This document shows, piece after piece, positions 26,583 to 44,131 of a DNA stretch of 64,000 nucleotides. The stretch is from Succinimonas sp045124755. GTDB lineage: Bacteria; Pseudomonadota; Gammaproteobacteria; Enterobacterales; Succinivibrionaceae. Each line of letters begins with the position of its first letter. Positions within the stretch are counted from its first letter, which is position 1. The stretch lies in assembly GCF_045124755.1 (NCBI RefSeq), contig NZ_JBGVMK010000025.1. One strand, written 5' to 3'. The translations under genes were made by a program, and so were the position numbers. The notes beneath the pieces were generated by a model, which was given only the letters and a program-made list of their open reading frames with translations, had not been told where the DNA came from and did not search any database.

Positions 26583-27260
26583 TCAGGCATCCTTTTTTCT
26601 GAAATCCGGTTCAAGGATCGGGGCACCGTCGGGGTTATGGCCGAAGGTCTTCAGGAAGTAAAAGACACCGGGCTCCATGAATACCAGGTAATCACCCTGA
26701 AAACTCATTTCCACGATAAGCTCCGTGGCCCAGCAGCACCCGATCAGGACATCCTTGAAGTCGCCATTGTAGATAACGGGATCCTTCCATACGCCGTAGC
26801 AGGAAATATGGCTGCCGGCACAGGAAAGATCCTTAAGGATACGCGGCAGAAGACCTGTATCATAATCGAACACATGAACAGCAAGCTCCTGCTCTTCCAG
26901 GGGTTCGTAGGCACGGGGATAGGTTCTGAAGAATCTGAAGCAGTCGCCGCTGTCAATTTTAAGAAAGCCGGGGAAGATTCGAATGATGCCGGTAACTGAC
27001 TCCTTATACTCGAAGTCCTCGGTATATAACCCGACATTGGAGTTATTGATCCCGTAGGTGCTGAATAGGTACTGTCCGCTAAGAAACTCAGCCTTTTCGG
27101 GATCGCAGGATTCCATGTAATGGGCACGGAGAAATTTACGGTAAAAAAGCCCGCTGGTGGTGACCTTCTCGGGCTCTTTGAGATAATTCACCAGTTCGTC
27201 CCGGCGATGTTTCTGAAGAGGGACAAGATCCTCGTAGTCATAAGCATCGGTGTCGGACAT
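26583..27260 (-). CDS. duplicated protein of unknown function, copy B
   Basis: 225 residues, paralogue of 24871-25563 with about 60 percent identity by eye along the whole length and the same conserved blocks. The ATG at 27260 has AGAGGA 7 nt upstream and is preferred over 27287. The main difference is near residue 190, where copy A has a longer segment (FWDPETPGRAITRQM against CCWATELIVEM). Both copies appear intact, so both may be under selection. Function unknown. Confidence 0.65.
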   Translation of the reverse strand: MSDTDAYDYEDLVPLQKHRRDELVNYLKEPEKVTTSGLFYRKFLRAHYMESCDPEKAEFLSGQYLFSTYGINNSNVGLYTEDFEYKESVTGIIRIFPGFLKIDSGDCFRFFRTYPRAYEPLEEQELAVHVFDYDTGLLPRILKDLSCAGSHISCYGVWKDPVIYNGDFKDVLIGCCWATELIVEMSFQGDYLVFMEPGVFYFLKTFGHNPDGAPILEPDFRKKDA

Positions 27261-27518
27261 GGGCTGTTCCTCTGGTTTTACCGGCATTATTTCCCGGCCG
27301 GCTCAAAAGAAATACTTCCTGAATCATCAGCATGAGAACCCGAGGCTGGGATTGCTGACAGTCCGGAGCGGAGCGCATGATTCCATTCATCTCAATGGCG
27401 ACAATAGTATCAATCCGCATTGAATCGGCATGTCTCGGCATTCGGGCAGCGGCATTCGGGCATGTCGTGGTACCTAAAAGATCCAAGACAGTTTCCCGGA
27501 GGTCAAAAGGAGGCCTGC

Positions 27519-27563
27519 ATGATTTTTATCCAAAGGCTTAATCAGCAGACCTTGATACCGTAA
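27519..27563 (+). CDS. 14-residue microORF, copy B
   Basis: Starts MIFIQRLNQQTLIP with AAAAGGAGG before the ATG. Shortened relative to copy A by the 16-bp deletion. Coding status doubtful. Confidence 0.2.
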   Translation: MIFIQRLNQQTLIP

Positions 27564-27838
27564 TTGTAACCAAAAATCGGTCAGGAAAGTCTTGGATACT
27601 TGTTGTTCATGAACCTATGACGCTGCCAAATCTTCTCGGACCGCAGATTGAACCGTAGACCATTTTACGGGCACAATCGCAAAATTCACAAGAAGAGACT
27701 TATGTCAAAAGAAAAGGATTGAGTTTTCAAAAATCGGGAAAATTGGAAAAGTCACTGCACGAAAAGGGGATGGGTTTACACCTTTTTTTCACACCAAAGG
27801 TTTAAAAGTGCCCTTATTTGATAAGGCTTTACAAAAAT
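27564..27838. other. trailer side of the CRISPR array
   Basis: AT-rich, no gene. A short hairpin (CCTTAT, loop TTG, ATAAGG, near 27810) lies just beyond the degenerate terminal repeat. Read on the minus strand it is a weak terminator-like stem for the array transcript. Confidence 0.4.
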
Positions 27839-30601
27839 AGCTTTCCACCGCAAAAGGGTCTCCCCCCATGCGGCCAGGAATGCTGTTACATGCTTGTATG
27901 TCTCTTCTACGTTTCAATACCGCAAAAGGGTCTCCCCCCATGCGGCCTTTCTTTAGATAATTTGTGAAAACTGTGCTGGTAAAGTTTCAATACCGCAAAA
28001 GGGTCTCCCCCCATGCGGCTTCGAGTAATAGCTGGCTTTCGAAGCCGTTAGGAGTGTTTCAATACCGCAAAAGGGTCTCCCCCCATGCGGCTAGTTTATC
28101 CATGTCGGCCTGACCTCTATCTTGCAGTTTCAATACCGCAAAAGGGTCTCCCCCCATGCGGCAACCAATTCTTTCTCAATACGAGCCACAGTAATTGGTT
28201 TCAATACCGCAAAAGGGTCTCCCCCCATGCGGCTGCTGAACCTCGTCTGGAACTTAAAGGTTTTATGCTGTTTCAATACCGCAAAAGGGTCTCCCCCCAT
28301 GCGGCATTTACACATTCATCGCGAGATAGTTATTCGTGAAAGTTTCAATACCGCAAAAGGGTCTCCCCCCATGCGGCAGCTCCGTCATCCCAGCCGGAGA
28401 GAGCGGCTCAAGGTTTCAATACCGCAAAAGGGTCTCCCCCCATGCGGCATCCTTCCCACGAACAACATCCTCATCGAGATCGCGGGGTTTCAATACCGCA
28501 AAAGGGTCTCCCCCCATGCGGCAAAGAATATCTCGGGTATACTGTAGCATGCGTACAGGTTTCAATACCGCAAAAGGGTCTCCCCCCATGCGGCAAGAAC
28601 TCTTAAAGCAGAATAAAGTGACGATCGTTGGTTTCAATACCGCAAAAGGGTCTCCCCCCATGCGGCCTCCCGACCCCTTAATCGTCCGGAAGAGGACGGT
28701 AGTTTCAATACCGCAAAAGGGTCTCCCCCCATGCGGCATGGGAGCGCTGCCCCGATGAAGTTCGTTGGCAGCGAGTTTCAATACCGCAAAAGGGTCTCCC
28801 CCCATGCGGCTTGAAACCCACTTTGGTGAAGTCTGCGGACTTCCGGTTTCAATACCGCAAAAGGGTCTCCCCCCATGCGGCTCATGGGTTCTTGAATGAC
28901 CATGATAAATCTAACTGGTTTCAATACCGCAAAAGGGTCTCCCCCCATGCGGCAGGTAACAAGAGACCTGCAAAGAGACGGTTACAAGTTTCAATACCGC
29001 AAAAGGGTCTCCCCCCATGCGGCTCGGAGTTGCAATAGCAAGTATCAAAACCGAATCTGAGTTTCAATACCGCAAAAGGGTCTCCCCCCATGCGGCCTAC
29101 ATATTCTGTACTATATATAGATGATATCGAAGTTTCAATACCGCAAAAGGGTCTCCCCCCATGCGGCTCCCAGCCAACGAATATATCTTTCGTTGGCTTA
29201 TGGTTTCAATACCGCAAAAGGGTCTCCCCCCATGCGGCATGGCTACCATCATTGAACGGCTCAAGGCCGTATTGTTTCAATACCGCAAAAGGGTCTCCCC
29301 CCATGCGGCTTTGGTGAGAAAATATTTCATACTGTAGCAAAGCAGTTTCAATACCGCAAAAGGGTCTCCCCCCATGCGGCTACCAAACTTACTAGTATTC
29401 TCAAAGATTGCTCCGTTGTTTCAATACCGCAAAAGGGTCTCCCCCCATGCGGCACGGAAATAAGGATAATCCACACCACCGATAGAACGTTTCAATACCG
29501 CAAAAGGGTCTCCCCCCATGCGGCGAGCGTGCCGCTGCCCGTCGTTAATACATTCACTCAGTTTCAATACCGCAAAAGGGTCTCCCCCCATGCGGCTATA
29601 GACCTCCTAGAGCAGATAACCCCGGTCAGTCGTTTCAATACCGCAAAAGGGTCTCCCCCCATGCGGCCAGATACTGCATGTATACCTAGTCCCATAGGAA
29701 CTAGTTTCAATACCGCAAAAGGGTCTCCCCCCATGCGGCCTCCTGAGATGGTGAAAGGCAGACACGTTTATGGTGGTTTCAATACCGCAAAAGGGTCTCC
29801 CCCCATGCGGCTTTAATCAACTGATTGATGTCGTAAAATGTTGGACTGTTTCAATACCGCAAAAGGGTCTCCCCCCATGCGGCAAGCTACAGCTAAATTT
29901 AGCGGTGAATCAACGACAAGTTTCAATACCGCAAAAGGGTCTCCCCCCATGCGGCAAGAATCAAGAAGTATGTTCAGGTTGTAATTAACAGGTTTCAATA
30001 CCGCAAAAGGGTCTCCCCCCATGCGGCCAGCCACCAGAAACAGCTCCCGTGCCAGCTTTCCAGGTTTCAATACCGCAAAAGGGTCTCCCCCCATGCGGCT
30101 ACTTGCAATATAGCATATTTTTTAGGTGTGTAGTAGTTTCAATACCGCAAAAGGGTCTCCCCCCATGCGGCCGCTCTTAAAGGTAGTGGTAACGTAAATG
30201 CTGCTGAGTTTCAATACCGCAAAAGGGTCTCCCCCCATGCGGCTTTCTATACCCGAAACTATGCAGGTTATGGGTATAGTTTCAATACCGCAAAAGGGTC
30301 TCCCCCCATGCGGCTCGTTTTCTTCTAGTTCCTTTAAACAATCGTTTGCTTGTTTCAATACCGCAAAAGGGTCTCCCCCCATGCGGCTTTTAATACCTTG
30401 GCCGAAGTGTTGAACGTACTGAGTTTCAATACCGCAAAAGGGTCTCCCCCCATGCGGCTACCGTAGCCTCAGCGTATGCGATAACCGAATTAGGTTTCAA
30501 TACCGCAAAAGGGTCTCCCCCCATGCGGCTATAAATGATGTCAATCCAGGGGCTTTGAGTCTGCCGTTTCAATACCGCAAAAGGGTCTCCCCCCATGCGG
30601 C
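27839..30601 (-). CRISPR. CRISPR array, 39 repeats and 38 spacers
   Basis: Repeats are 36 nt and identical by eye except the leftmost (27839-27874), which has lost its first eight bases' identity. Spacers are 34-38 nt, mostly 35-36. On the minus strand each repeat has a short stem CCGCA/TGCGG around a G-rich loop and ends in the handle ATTGAAAC, the 5' tag style of type I and III crRNAs. Terminal degeneration on the left, a promoter-bearing AT-rich leader on the right and the handle all indicate minus-strand transcription, so the newest spacers are near 30.6 kb. No repeated spacer was noticed. The cas4-cas1 and cas2 genes lie 3.9 kb beyond the trailer end, in opposite orientation. Confidence 0.98.
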
Positions 30602-30710
30602 ACCTCCCTTCAGGGAGGGTTGTATCACAAGGCCTCAAAGGGTGTCAAAAAAACATTACCCTTTGACGATGTTCCCGGGAATTCCTTGTTACAAACACAT
30701 TATATCATAT
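30602..30710 (-). promoter_or_regulatory. CRISPR leader with extended -10 promoter
   Basis: On the minus strand TGATATAAT gives an extended -10 with a perfect TATAAT (30699-30704), about 90 nt before the first repeat. Between promoter and array are two hairpins: TCAAAGGGT (30634-30642) with ACCCTTTGA (30658-30666), and CTCCCT with AGGGAG next to the first repeat. These may be integration-host or Cas1-Cas2 recognition structures. Confidence 0.65.
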
Positions 30711-30889
30711 CTTCGAAAACTGGATCTTAAAAAATGCTAGCTCCTACCTGATCCGAGATCTGAGTCACGTTTAAACACGATAACAAAAAATAAGATGAAT
30801 TTGTAGATGTGTTCTTCTCTCGAAATTTATTATTCCCAAAACAAAAACCTGGAAACTTTTGATTACCGTCACAGAAATGGTAAAAATAT

Positions 30890-30903
30890 TTGAGATATAT
30901 CAA
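30890..30903 (+). promoter_or_regulatory. FNR-like binding site
   Basis: TTGAG-ATAT-ATCAA differs by one base from the FNR consensus TTGAT-N4-ATCAA. A TATTAC -10-like hexamer follows at 30932-30937. It is placed to control plus-strand transcription towards the terminator at 31007. Confidence 0.4.
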
Positions 30904-30943
30904 ATTTTTCGATGTTTAGACACATGTAACCTATTACCTGTCT

Positions 30944-31028
30944 CAATAACGGCCATTTTTATGGCTTATACTTACTATAGTTACAATTGTCTTATTCTTG
31001 ATTTACGGGCCGATTCGGCCCTTTTTTC
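30944..31028 (+). ncRNA. candidate FNR-controlled small RNA, FnrS-like
   Basis: A free-standing intrinsic terminator at 31007-31028 with no plus-strand gene before it, an FNR-like box and a -10-like hexamer together outline a transcript of about 85 nt. It would contain a small hairpin (GCCAT, TTTT, ATGGC at about 30951-30965), a single-stranded AT-rich middle with ATTGTCTTATTC, and the terminator stem. Enterobacterial FnrS, an anaerobically induced sRNA that represses sodB and others, has a similar ATTGTCTTACTTCC stretch (from memory). The transcription start is an estimate. Confidence 0.35.
31007..31028 (+). terminator. orphan intrinsic terminator on the plus strand
   Basis: GGGCC-GATTC-GGCCC followed by TTTTTT. 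No protein gene precedes it on this strand, which supports a small RNA. Confidence 0.75.
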
Positions 31029-31765
31029 TGGAGATTGACAGCCACGGCAAGCCTGTAAAATCCGTCCTATCCATGATTTCCGGCTTAAAAAAACGAGAGC
31101 TTTCCGTAACCTCTAACTAAAATACTATCAGACAACCTCCGCTTCATGCCATAACCCTGCCGGTTCAGATTCCCGCAAGGTGACACAAATCCGGTTTCAT
31201 CCGGAATTCGCCTTAAAAATGCATCTCGCCATTACCTCATGGCAGGCTCATTTGCCGATTTTGCTTCCGCTTTGACCTTTCCTCAGGCGTCTTCCGGCAT
31301 CATTCCATTAACCTTGCCATGCCTTTCCCATTTCCGATTAAGCTGCCTCACCGGCAAACACGCCGTGCCCATGCTTGCCGTGTCAGACAAAGCGAGGAAT
31401 TGAAATTACCTCCCTTCGCTTCCTGATGGGCTTTTGGCGGAAAAGCTGATGTGGCAGCGGAACTCCTTAAAAATCACCCAGTGTATGGCCGTTAGATCCC
31501 TGACATACGCCATGAAAGAAAAACTCCCGGAGTACCGCAGATTGTCCCCAAAAAACACAAAGCCGCACCCCGGGAAACGGGATACGGCTTATCATGCGGA
31601 TTCAGGAGATCTTCAAAGGCCGCGTCGGGAGTTTTCTGGTTACATCAGCCTGTCTTTCTGCTGTTTCGTCCTATTCTCTTTTTTCCTTGTTATCCCCCCT
31701 CAGATCCCCGGCATCGCCTGGGGCAGATTTTCCGGGGCCTCGGCTCCTTTTATCGCTTCCGGCCT
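31029..31765. other. gene-poor stretch before the SPFH gene's end
   Basis: No credible gene. The only structure noted is the terminator near 31560. Confidence 0.5.
31548..31590 (-). terminator. terminator-like hairpin after the SPFH gene
   Basis: Stem AGCCG (31561-31565) with CGGCT (31585-31589), strengthened inside by CCCG/CGGG pairs; followed on the minus strand by TTGTGTTTTTTG. It is about 175 bp after the SPFH stop codon. Confidence 0.5.
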
Positions 31766-32656
31766 TTAATTCTTGTCCGGATTCACCCTGAAGATAGGCA
31801 CTACCTTGGAAGCGTCGGCGCCCATAATGGTGTGGGGCACGCTGCCGTTCCACTTTTCGGCAATGGTGAGATCCACGAGCTCCTTGTTGGCCTTGAGAGC
31901 TTCGGCCTTAAGCTTGATGGCGTTGGCTTCGGCTTCTGCCTGCACCTGAATGGCATAGGCCCGGGCCTCAGCCTCCAGTTTGCGGGCCTTGCTTTCGCTT
32001 TCAGCCTTGGCTACCAGCTGCTGGGATTCGATTTCCACCTTCTGAAGCTCGTTCTTGGCCTTTTCCACCTCCTGCTTCTTCTGGGCAGTCTGCTCGATTA
32101 TGGTCTCATAAGCTCTGGAAAAGTTCACATCCTCGATCTGCACGGAGAGCACATTGATGGGGTAGTTGGCCAGAAGCTCCTTGATGTTATGATCCAGCTC
32201 CTGACTGAGATCGCTGCGCTTCTGCACAATGGTCTGGGAGGTGTAGTGGCCGAAGAGGATCTTGGAGCTCTGCTGCACCATGGGAGAAACCACGGTGTAG
32301 AAAATGTCATCGTTCTTGCCGAAGTGCTTATAAACATCGATGATCTTGGCGGCGTTGTACTGCCAGGTGATGGAGATGCGGTAGGATTCGATGATCTGCT
32401 GATCATAGGAGTATGCTGAAAGCACATCCTTCCCGGCGCCGAATACCGTCTTCTGCACCCGGGTGCTGTAGATATGATTCCGCTGGGCAAAGGGCAGCAC
32501 AAAATTAAGCCCCGGATCCACAGTGCCGGATACCTCGCCGAAGGTGGTGACCACACCCTTTTCGCCTTCATCCACAATGGTAATGGAGGATTCTATGATG
32601 ACAATGGCAAGAAGAATGGCCATCACAATAAAGATAATTGTTAATTTCAGTTTCAT
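31766..32656 (-). CDS. SPFH/prohibitin-like membrane protein
   Basis: 296 residues. One N-terminal transmembrane helix (residues 5-25, LTIIFIVMAILLAIVIIESS) is followed by an SPFH domain (VDEGEKGVVTTFGEVSG, PGLNFVLPFAQ) and a long Ala/Glu/Lys-rich coiled coil (KKQEVEKAKNELQKVEIESQ, AEAEANAIKLKAEALKANKE). This is the prohibitin subgroup of SPFH proteins, which form ring assemblies or cages on the inner membrane and can regulate FtsH-type proteolysis. No hflK/hflC partner is adjacent, so it is not HflC. Its own promoter has a perfect TATAAT at 32690-32695. A LemA-family gene, often linked to SPFH proteins, is elsewhere in the window. Confidence 0.88.
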   Translation of the reverse strand: MKLKLTIIFIVMAILLAIVIIESSITIVDEGEKGVVTTFGEVSGTVDPGLNFVLPFAQRNHIYSTRVQKTVFGAGKDVLSAYSYDQQIIESYRISITWQYNAAKIIDVYKHFGKNDDIFYTVVSPMVQQSSKILFGHYTSQTIVQKRSDLSQELDHNIKELLANYPINVLSVQIEDVNFSRAYETIIEQTAQKKQEVEKAKNELQKVEIESQQLVAKAESESKARKLEAEARAYAIQVQAEAEANAIKLKAEALKANKELVDLTIAEKWNGSVPHTIMGADASKVVPIFRVNPDKN

Positions 32657-32689
32657 GATAATAATTCCTGTTACCGGTAAGCCTGCATC

Positions 32690-32695
32690 ATTATA
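32690..32695 (-). promoter_or_regulatory. -10 box of the SPFH gene
   Basis: TATAAT on the minus strand, 34 nt before the start codon. No clear -35; the region upstream is GC-rich. Confidence 0.4.
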
Positions 32696-32951
32696 CCCGC
32701 ATCCCCTGCCGGGACAGGATTATTCCTGATGTTTTGTGCTCAAAAAGGCTAAGAAGATCATTACGGCAAAGAAGAAGAGCATTACGGAAAGAAGAGCATC
32801 AGATGACCTCCCTGCCGGATCTGATTCCGGCCCGGACGGGGAGACATAAGTTTAAGAGCTTCCAGAGGTTTCCTGCCCGTTATCCCCTCTTCTGCCCGTT
32901 ATCCCCTTCTTCCATCCCACCCTTCTACCCTTCCTTCCTTCCGAAAATAAA

Positions 32952-32980
32952 AAGCCGGTACTCCTGCGAATACCGGTCTT
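32952..32980 (-). terminator. terminator after the micropeptide genes
   Basis: Stem CCGGTA (32955-32960) with TACCGG (32971-32976). On the minus strand it is followed by CTTTTTATTTT; the other side also carries Ts. It closes the transcription unit of the two micropeptide genes. Confidence 0.6.
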
Positions 32981-33214
32981 TTGTCCTTACTTACTTGAAT
33001 GGGAAATCTGTTTGTTACATAAGCGCCGGAATCCCGGTCATTTATCTCCGTTCATCCGGCGCCGGGAAGGCTCTCGGGGAGCTCCTGAAACCCCGGCGCT
33101 ATGGTTTGGTCGTCTCGTAATCCTTTCTGCGCGGGGAAGGAGCCTTGCTTTGTTTCTGCCCTTAAGCCTTCTTGCGGCATCCTGCTTCCGGGGCCGAGCC
33201 CCGGTCTCTTTGCT

Positions 33215-33298
33215 TTACTTCACGTAGCTGAAGAAATAGGCTTTGGTTACGGGGGCCAGGTTCATGATTTCAGCATGTCTGTTAAAAAGTCTTTTCAT
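33215..33298 (-). CDS. 27-residue micropeptide, copy 2
   Basis: Peptide starting MKRLFNRH and ending AYFFSYVK, with GAGG 8 nt before the ATG. It is a near copy of the peptide encoded 95 bp upstream at 33393-33476. Differences are conservative (Q/H, V/I, L/M, R/K) or silent (three codons), which points to selection on the peptide. No signal peptide and no long hydrophobic run. I do not recognise it. The aromatic, basic C-terminus could be the core of a processed peptide or an attenuation-type leader; the gene after it is the SPFH gene, 558 bp away and behind a terminator. Confidence 0.65.
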   Translation of the reverse strand: MKRLFNRHAEIMNLAPVTKAYFFSYVK

Positions 33299-33392
33299 TG
33301 CGGTTACCTCTTTTTTTTCGGATTCGGGGCTTCAGGGAATTCCGGTTCCCGGCCCCTCAGGTTACTGCCATTCCGGCGGAGAGAGCCTTTGA

Positions 33393-33476
33393 TTACTTCA
33401 CGTAGCTGAAGAAGTAGGCTCTGGTTACCGGGGCCAGGTTCAGGACTTCTGCCTGTCTGTTAAAAAGTCTTTTCAT
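33393..33476 (-). CDS. 27-residue micropeptide, copy 1
   Basis: Peptide starting MKRLFNRQ, centre NLAPVTR, ending AYFFSYVK. GGAGG is 8 nt before the ATG and a good sigma-70 promoter lies 50-78 nt upstream. The ORF is too short for usual gene callers. The tandem copy at 33215 shares about 85 percent of residues and keeps the C-terminal eight exactly. Function unknown; candidates are a signalling peptide, a RiPP-type precursor without nearby maturation enzymes, or a leader peptide. Confidence 0.7.
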   Translation of the reverse strand: MKRLFNRQAEVLNLAPVTRAYFFSYVK

Positions 33477-33525
33477 TTCGTTATCCTCCGAAATCTGTTT
33501 GGCTCATCTCGCTGAGCACATTTTC

Positions 33526-33554
33526 ATAATAGTGATATTGAGCACACTTTGCAA
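33526..33554 (-). promoter_or_regulatory. sigma-70 promoter of the micropeptide genes
   Basis: -35 TTGCAA (33549-33554), 17-nt spacer, -10 TATTAT (33526-33531) on the minus strand. Predicted start near 33519, giving a 5' leader of about 43 nt before the first micropeptide. Confidence 0.6.
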
Positions 33555-34350
33555 TAGCGTTTTGTAGTATTTTTACAGAATTTTTGAATGAAAATACTTT
33601 CAGATAGCTGAAAATAATTTCAAACGCTGCCCCGGACTGCGGAGTCAAACCCGACACTTCCCGTATTTCAGCCAAAACACGGCCTTTTCTCGCCAAACCT
33701 TCCTGAAAACCGCCCTCAAACCCCAGCGAAACAAAACTACATTTAACCCGGCAATAAAGAGATATGCATCACATATCGTTTTCAAGTGCCTGGCAGCATT
33801 CCCGGCGGCGCCTCCGGAAAGCATGGCGACGCCTCCGAAAGCATAAAAGAGATCCGCCGCGGAACCGGGGATCAGGAATCTGCGGAAACCCCGTCAGGAA
33901 TTACCGGAAGAGAGAGTCAGGATAACCGGACAGGCTCCGTCTTGCTCCCCGAGAATCTGCGGGAGAACCTTTGGCGTAATTACCCCGGGTATTTCCCGGG
34001 GCAATTCCGGACTTTAAGAGAATTCCTATGGGGGAATGCGGGATGAGGATATGGGATGAGGACAGGGACTGGTATGGAGACAGGGACAGGGACTGGTATG
34101 GGGACAGAGACAGCACCCCCATACGTTTTCCAATGGCTGAAACAGGCCGGCCCCTGGTAACAGCAAGGCCTCAGGGCTCTTCAGGAGGGACGGATGCTGC
34201 GGAATGCAGGGGCCTGGGGAATTTGGGTTATCTCCTTAACTCCGTTCCCGCTTTATCCCGGCTCTCCCTTATCCCCGGCTCACCAGTATTCCGGCTTGCC
34301 CTTTGCCCGTCATTCCGGGGGATGCGGAGGACAGCTGATTAAGAGGCAAT
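33555..34350. other. gene-poor stretch between micropeptides and rpoC
   Basis: About 800 bp without a credible gene. Open frames here are short and repetitive. It contains the 24-bp tandem repeat at 34061-34107. Confidence 0.5.
34061..34107. repeat. 24-bp tandem repeat, two units
   Basis: GACAGGGACTGGTATGG occurs at 34061 and 34085, each followed by GACAG. Around it are further GGGACAG/GGGATGAGG half-repeats. Low-complexity purine-rich DNA downstream of the rpoC terminator. Confidence 0.7.
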
Positions 34351-34380
34351 AAAAAAGCGGCCCTGAGACCGCTCTTTTTC
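34351..34380 (-). terminator. intrinsic terminator after rpoC
   Basis: Stem AGCGG with CCGCT, followed on the minus strand by TTTTTT (34351-34356). About 30 bp after the rpoC stop. Confidence 0.8.
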
Positions 34381-34410
34381 TTTGGAGTTTCCTCCGGGGA
34401 TTACCCCTTA

Positions 34411-38997
<4,587 letters not shown>

Positions 38998-39057
38998 AAT
39001 AATATCCCTCTGTTAGCCTCCGGCCATAGGAACCGGAGACTTTTTTGCTTCAAAAAT

Positions 39058-43509
<4,452 letters not shown>

Positions 43510-44131
43510 TGAAGCAGATTACTCCATAACGTTTAACAAATAGTTCATGCCGGAAGCCGCGGGCTCCCGGGCGGGTCTGTGACATGTGACACCGGCCGCG
43601 CAGAACTGTCGATATCTTTAACAGACAAGTAAAATCTGCCTATTTTATTGCAAAGAATGAGACGTGTGTAAAATAAACGCTTTTTTCAGGTGTCAAATTC
43701 CGACTTTGTTTAAATTATGTGAAGCGGCTCACATTTTTAGAAAAAATTACCGGTTATCAGAGCTCCCGGAAAAACCGCCGGATTCCGGGACGGATCACAT
43801 TTTTCCGAGCAAAATAACGATTATTCATGAACACCAGGATTTACCCCGCCGCTGCCGCCCGCCCGGATTTCTCCTTCTCTTCTGCCGTTTCATCATCTGA
43901 CTAAAGATTTCTCGCGTCACGAGCTTTTGCGCCCCGTTTGCACCTGCGCCGCATTCGTTCTGAGCCGCTTCGCTTTGAAGTGAGTCCGGGGTTTAATTAA
44001 GGTTTGCCGCATAACAGAACTTTAAAGCTGATTCCCTGTCAAAATGCCAGGCTGCCGGAGTTTTTTCCTTGGTTTAAGGCAGCTTGGAGATTCTTTCTTA
44101 CGGGGATAACGGAGAAGTTAAGGAGTCAATT
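43510..44131. other. intergenic region between rpoB and the lipoprotein gene
   Basis: About 620 bp holding divergent regulatory DNA. AT-rich in the rpoB-proximal half. No gene seen. Confidence 0.5.
43691..43696 (-). promoter_or_regulatory. -35 box of a candidate rpoB promoter
   Basis: Perfect TTGACA on the minus strand, about 185 nt before rpoB, followed by an A/T-rich spacer and TATTTT/ATTTTA at 15-16 nt. A dedicated promoter is expected because no ribosomal-protein operon precedes rpoB. Confidence 0.4.

Larger units (their letters stand above)
26069..27563. repeat. tandem duplication beside the CRISPR array (second unit and junction)
   Basis: Segments at 26069-26340 and 27328-27563 match: both hold ATCATCAGC, GAGGCTGG, CATGTCTCGGCATTC, GGTACC, AAAAGATCCAAG and the microORF start. 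With the paralogous genes and the downstream stretch TCCGGGAAGT (24797 and 26515) this defines two tandem units, about 24.35-26.34 kb and 26.45-27.56 kb. Confidence 0.7.

Noticed and set aside
30602..30666. Hairpins beside the right end of the array as a plus-strand array terminator
   Set aside because: Neither hairpin is followed by a T-run, and polarity evidence puts the leader, not the end, on this side.
28085..30740. Many open frames inside the CRISPR array on both strands, with repeated QYRKRVSPHAA, NTAKGSPPMR or RMGGDPFAVLK peptides
   Set aside because: They are translations of the CRISPR repeat and have no coding meaning.
33481..33696. 71-residue minus-strand frame upstream of the micropeptides
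   Set aside because: It overlaps the promoter of the micropeptide genes, has no ribosome-binding site and shows no family features.
34028..34342. 104-residue frame over the GACAGGGACTGG repeats
   Set aside because: Low-complexity DNA; the translated DRDWYGDRD repeats reflect the tandem repeat only.
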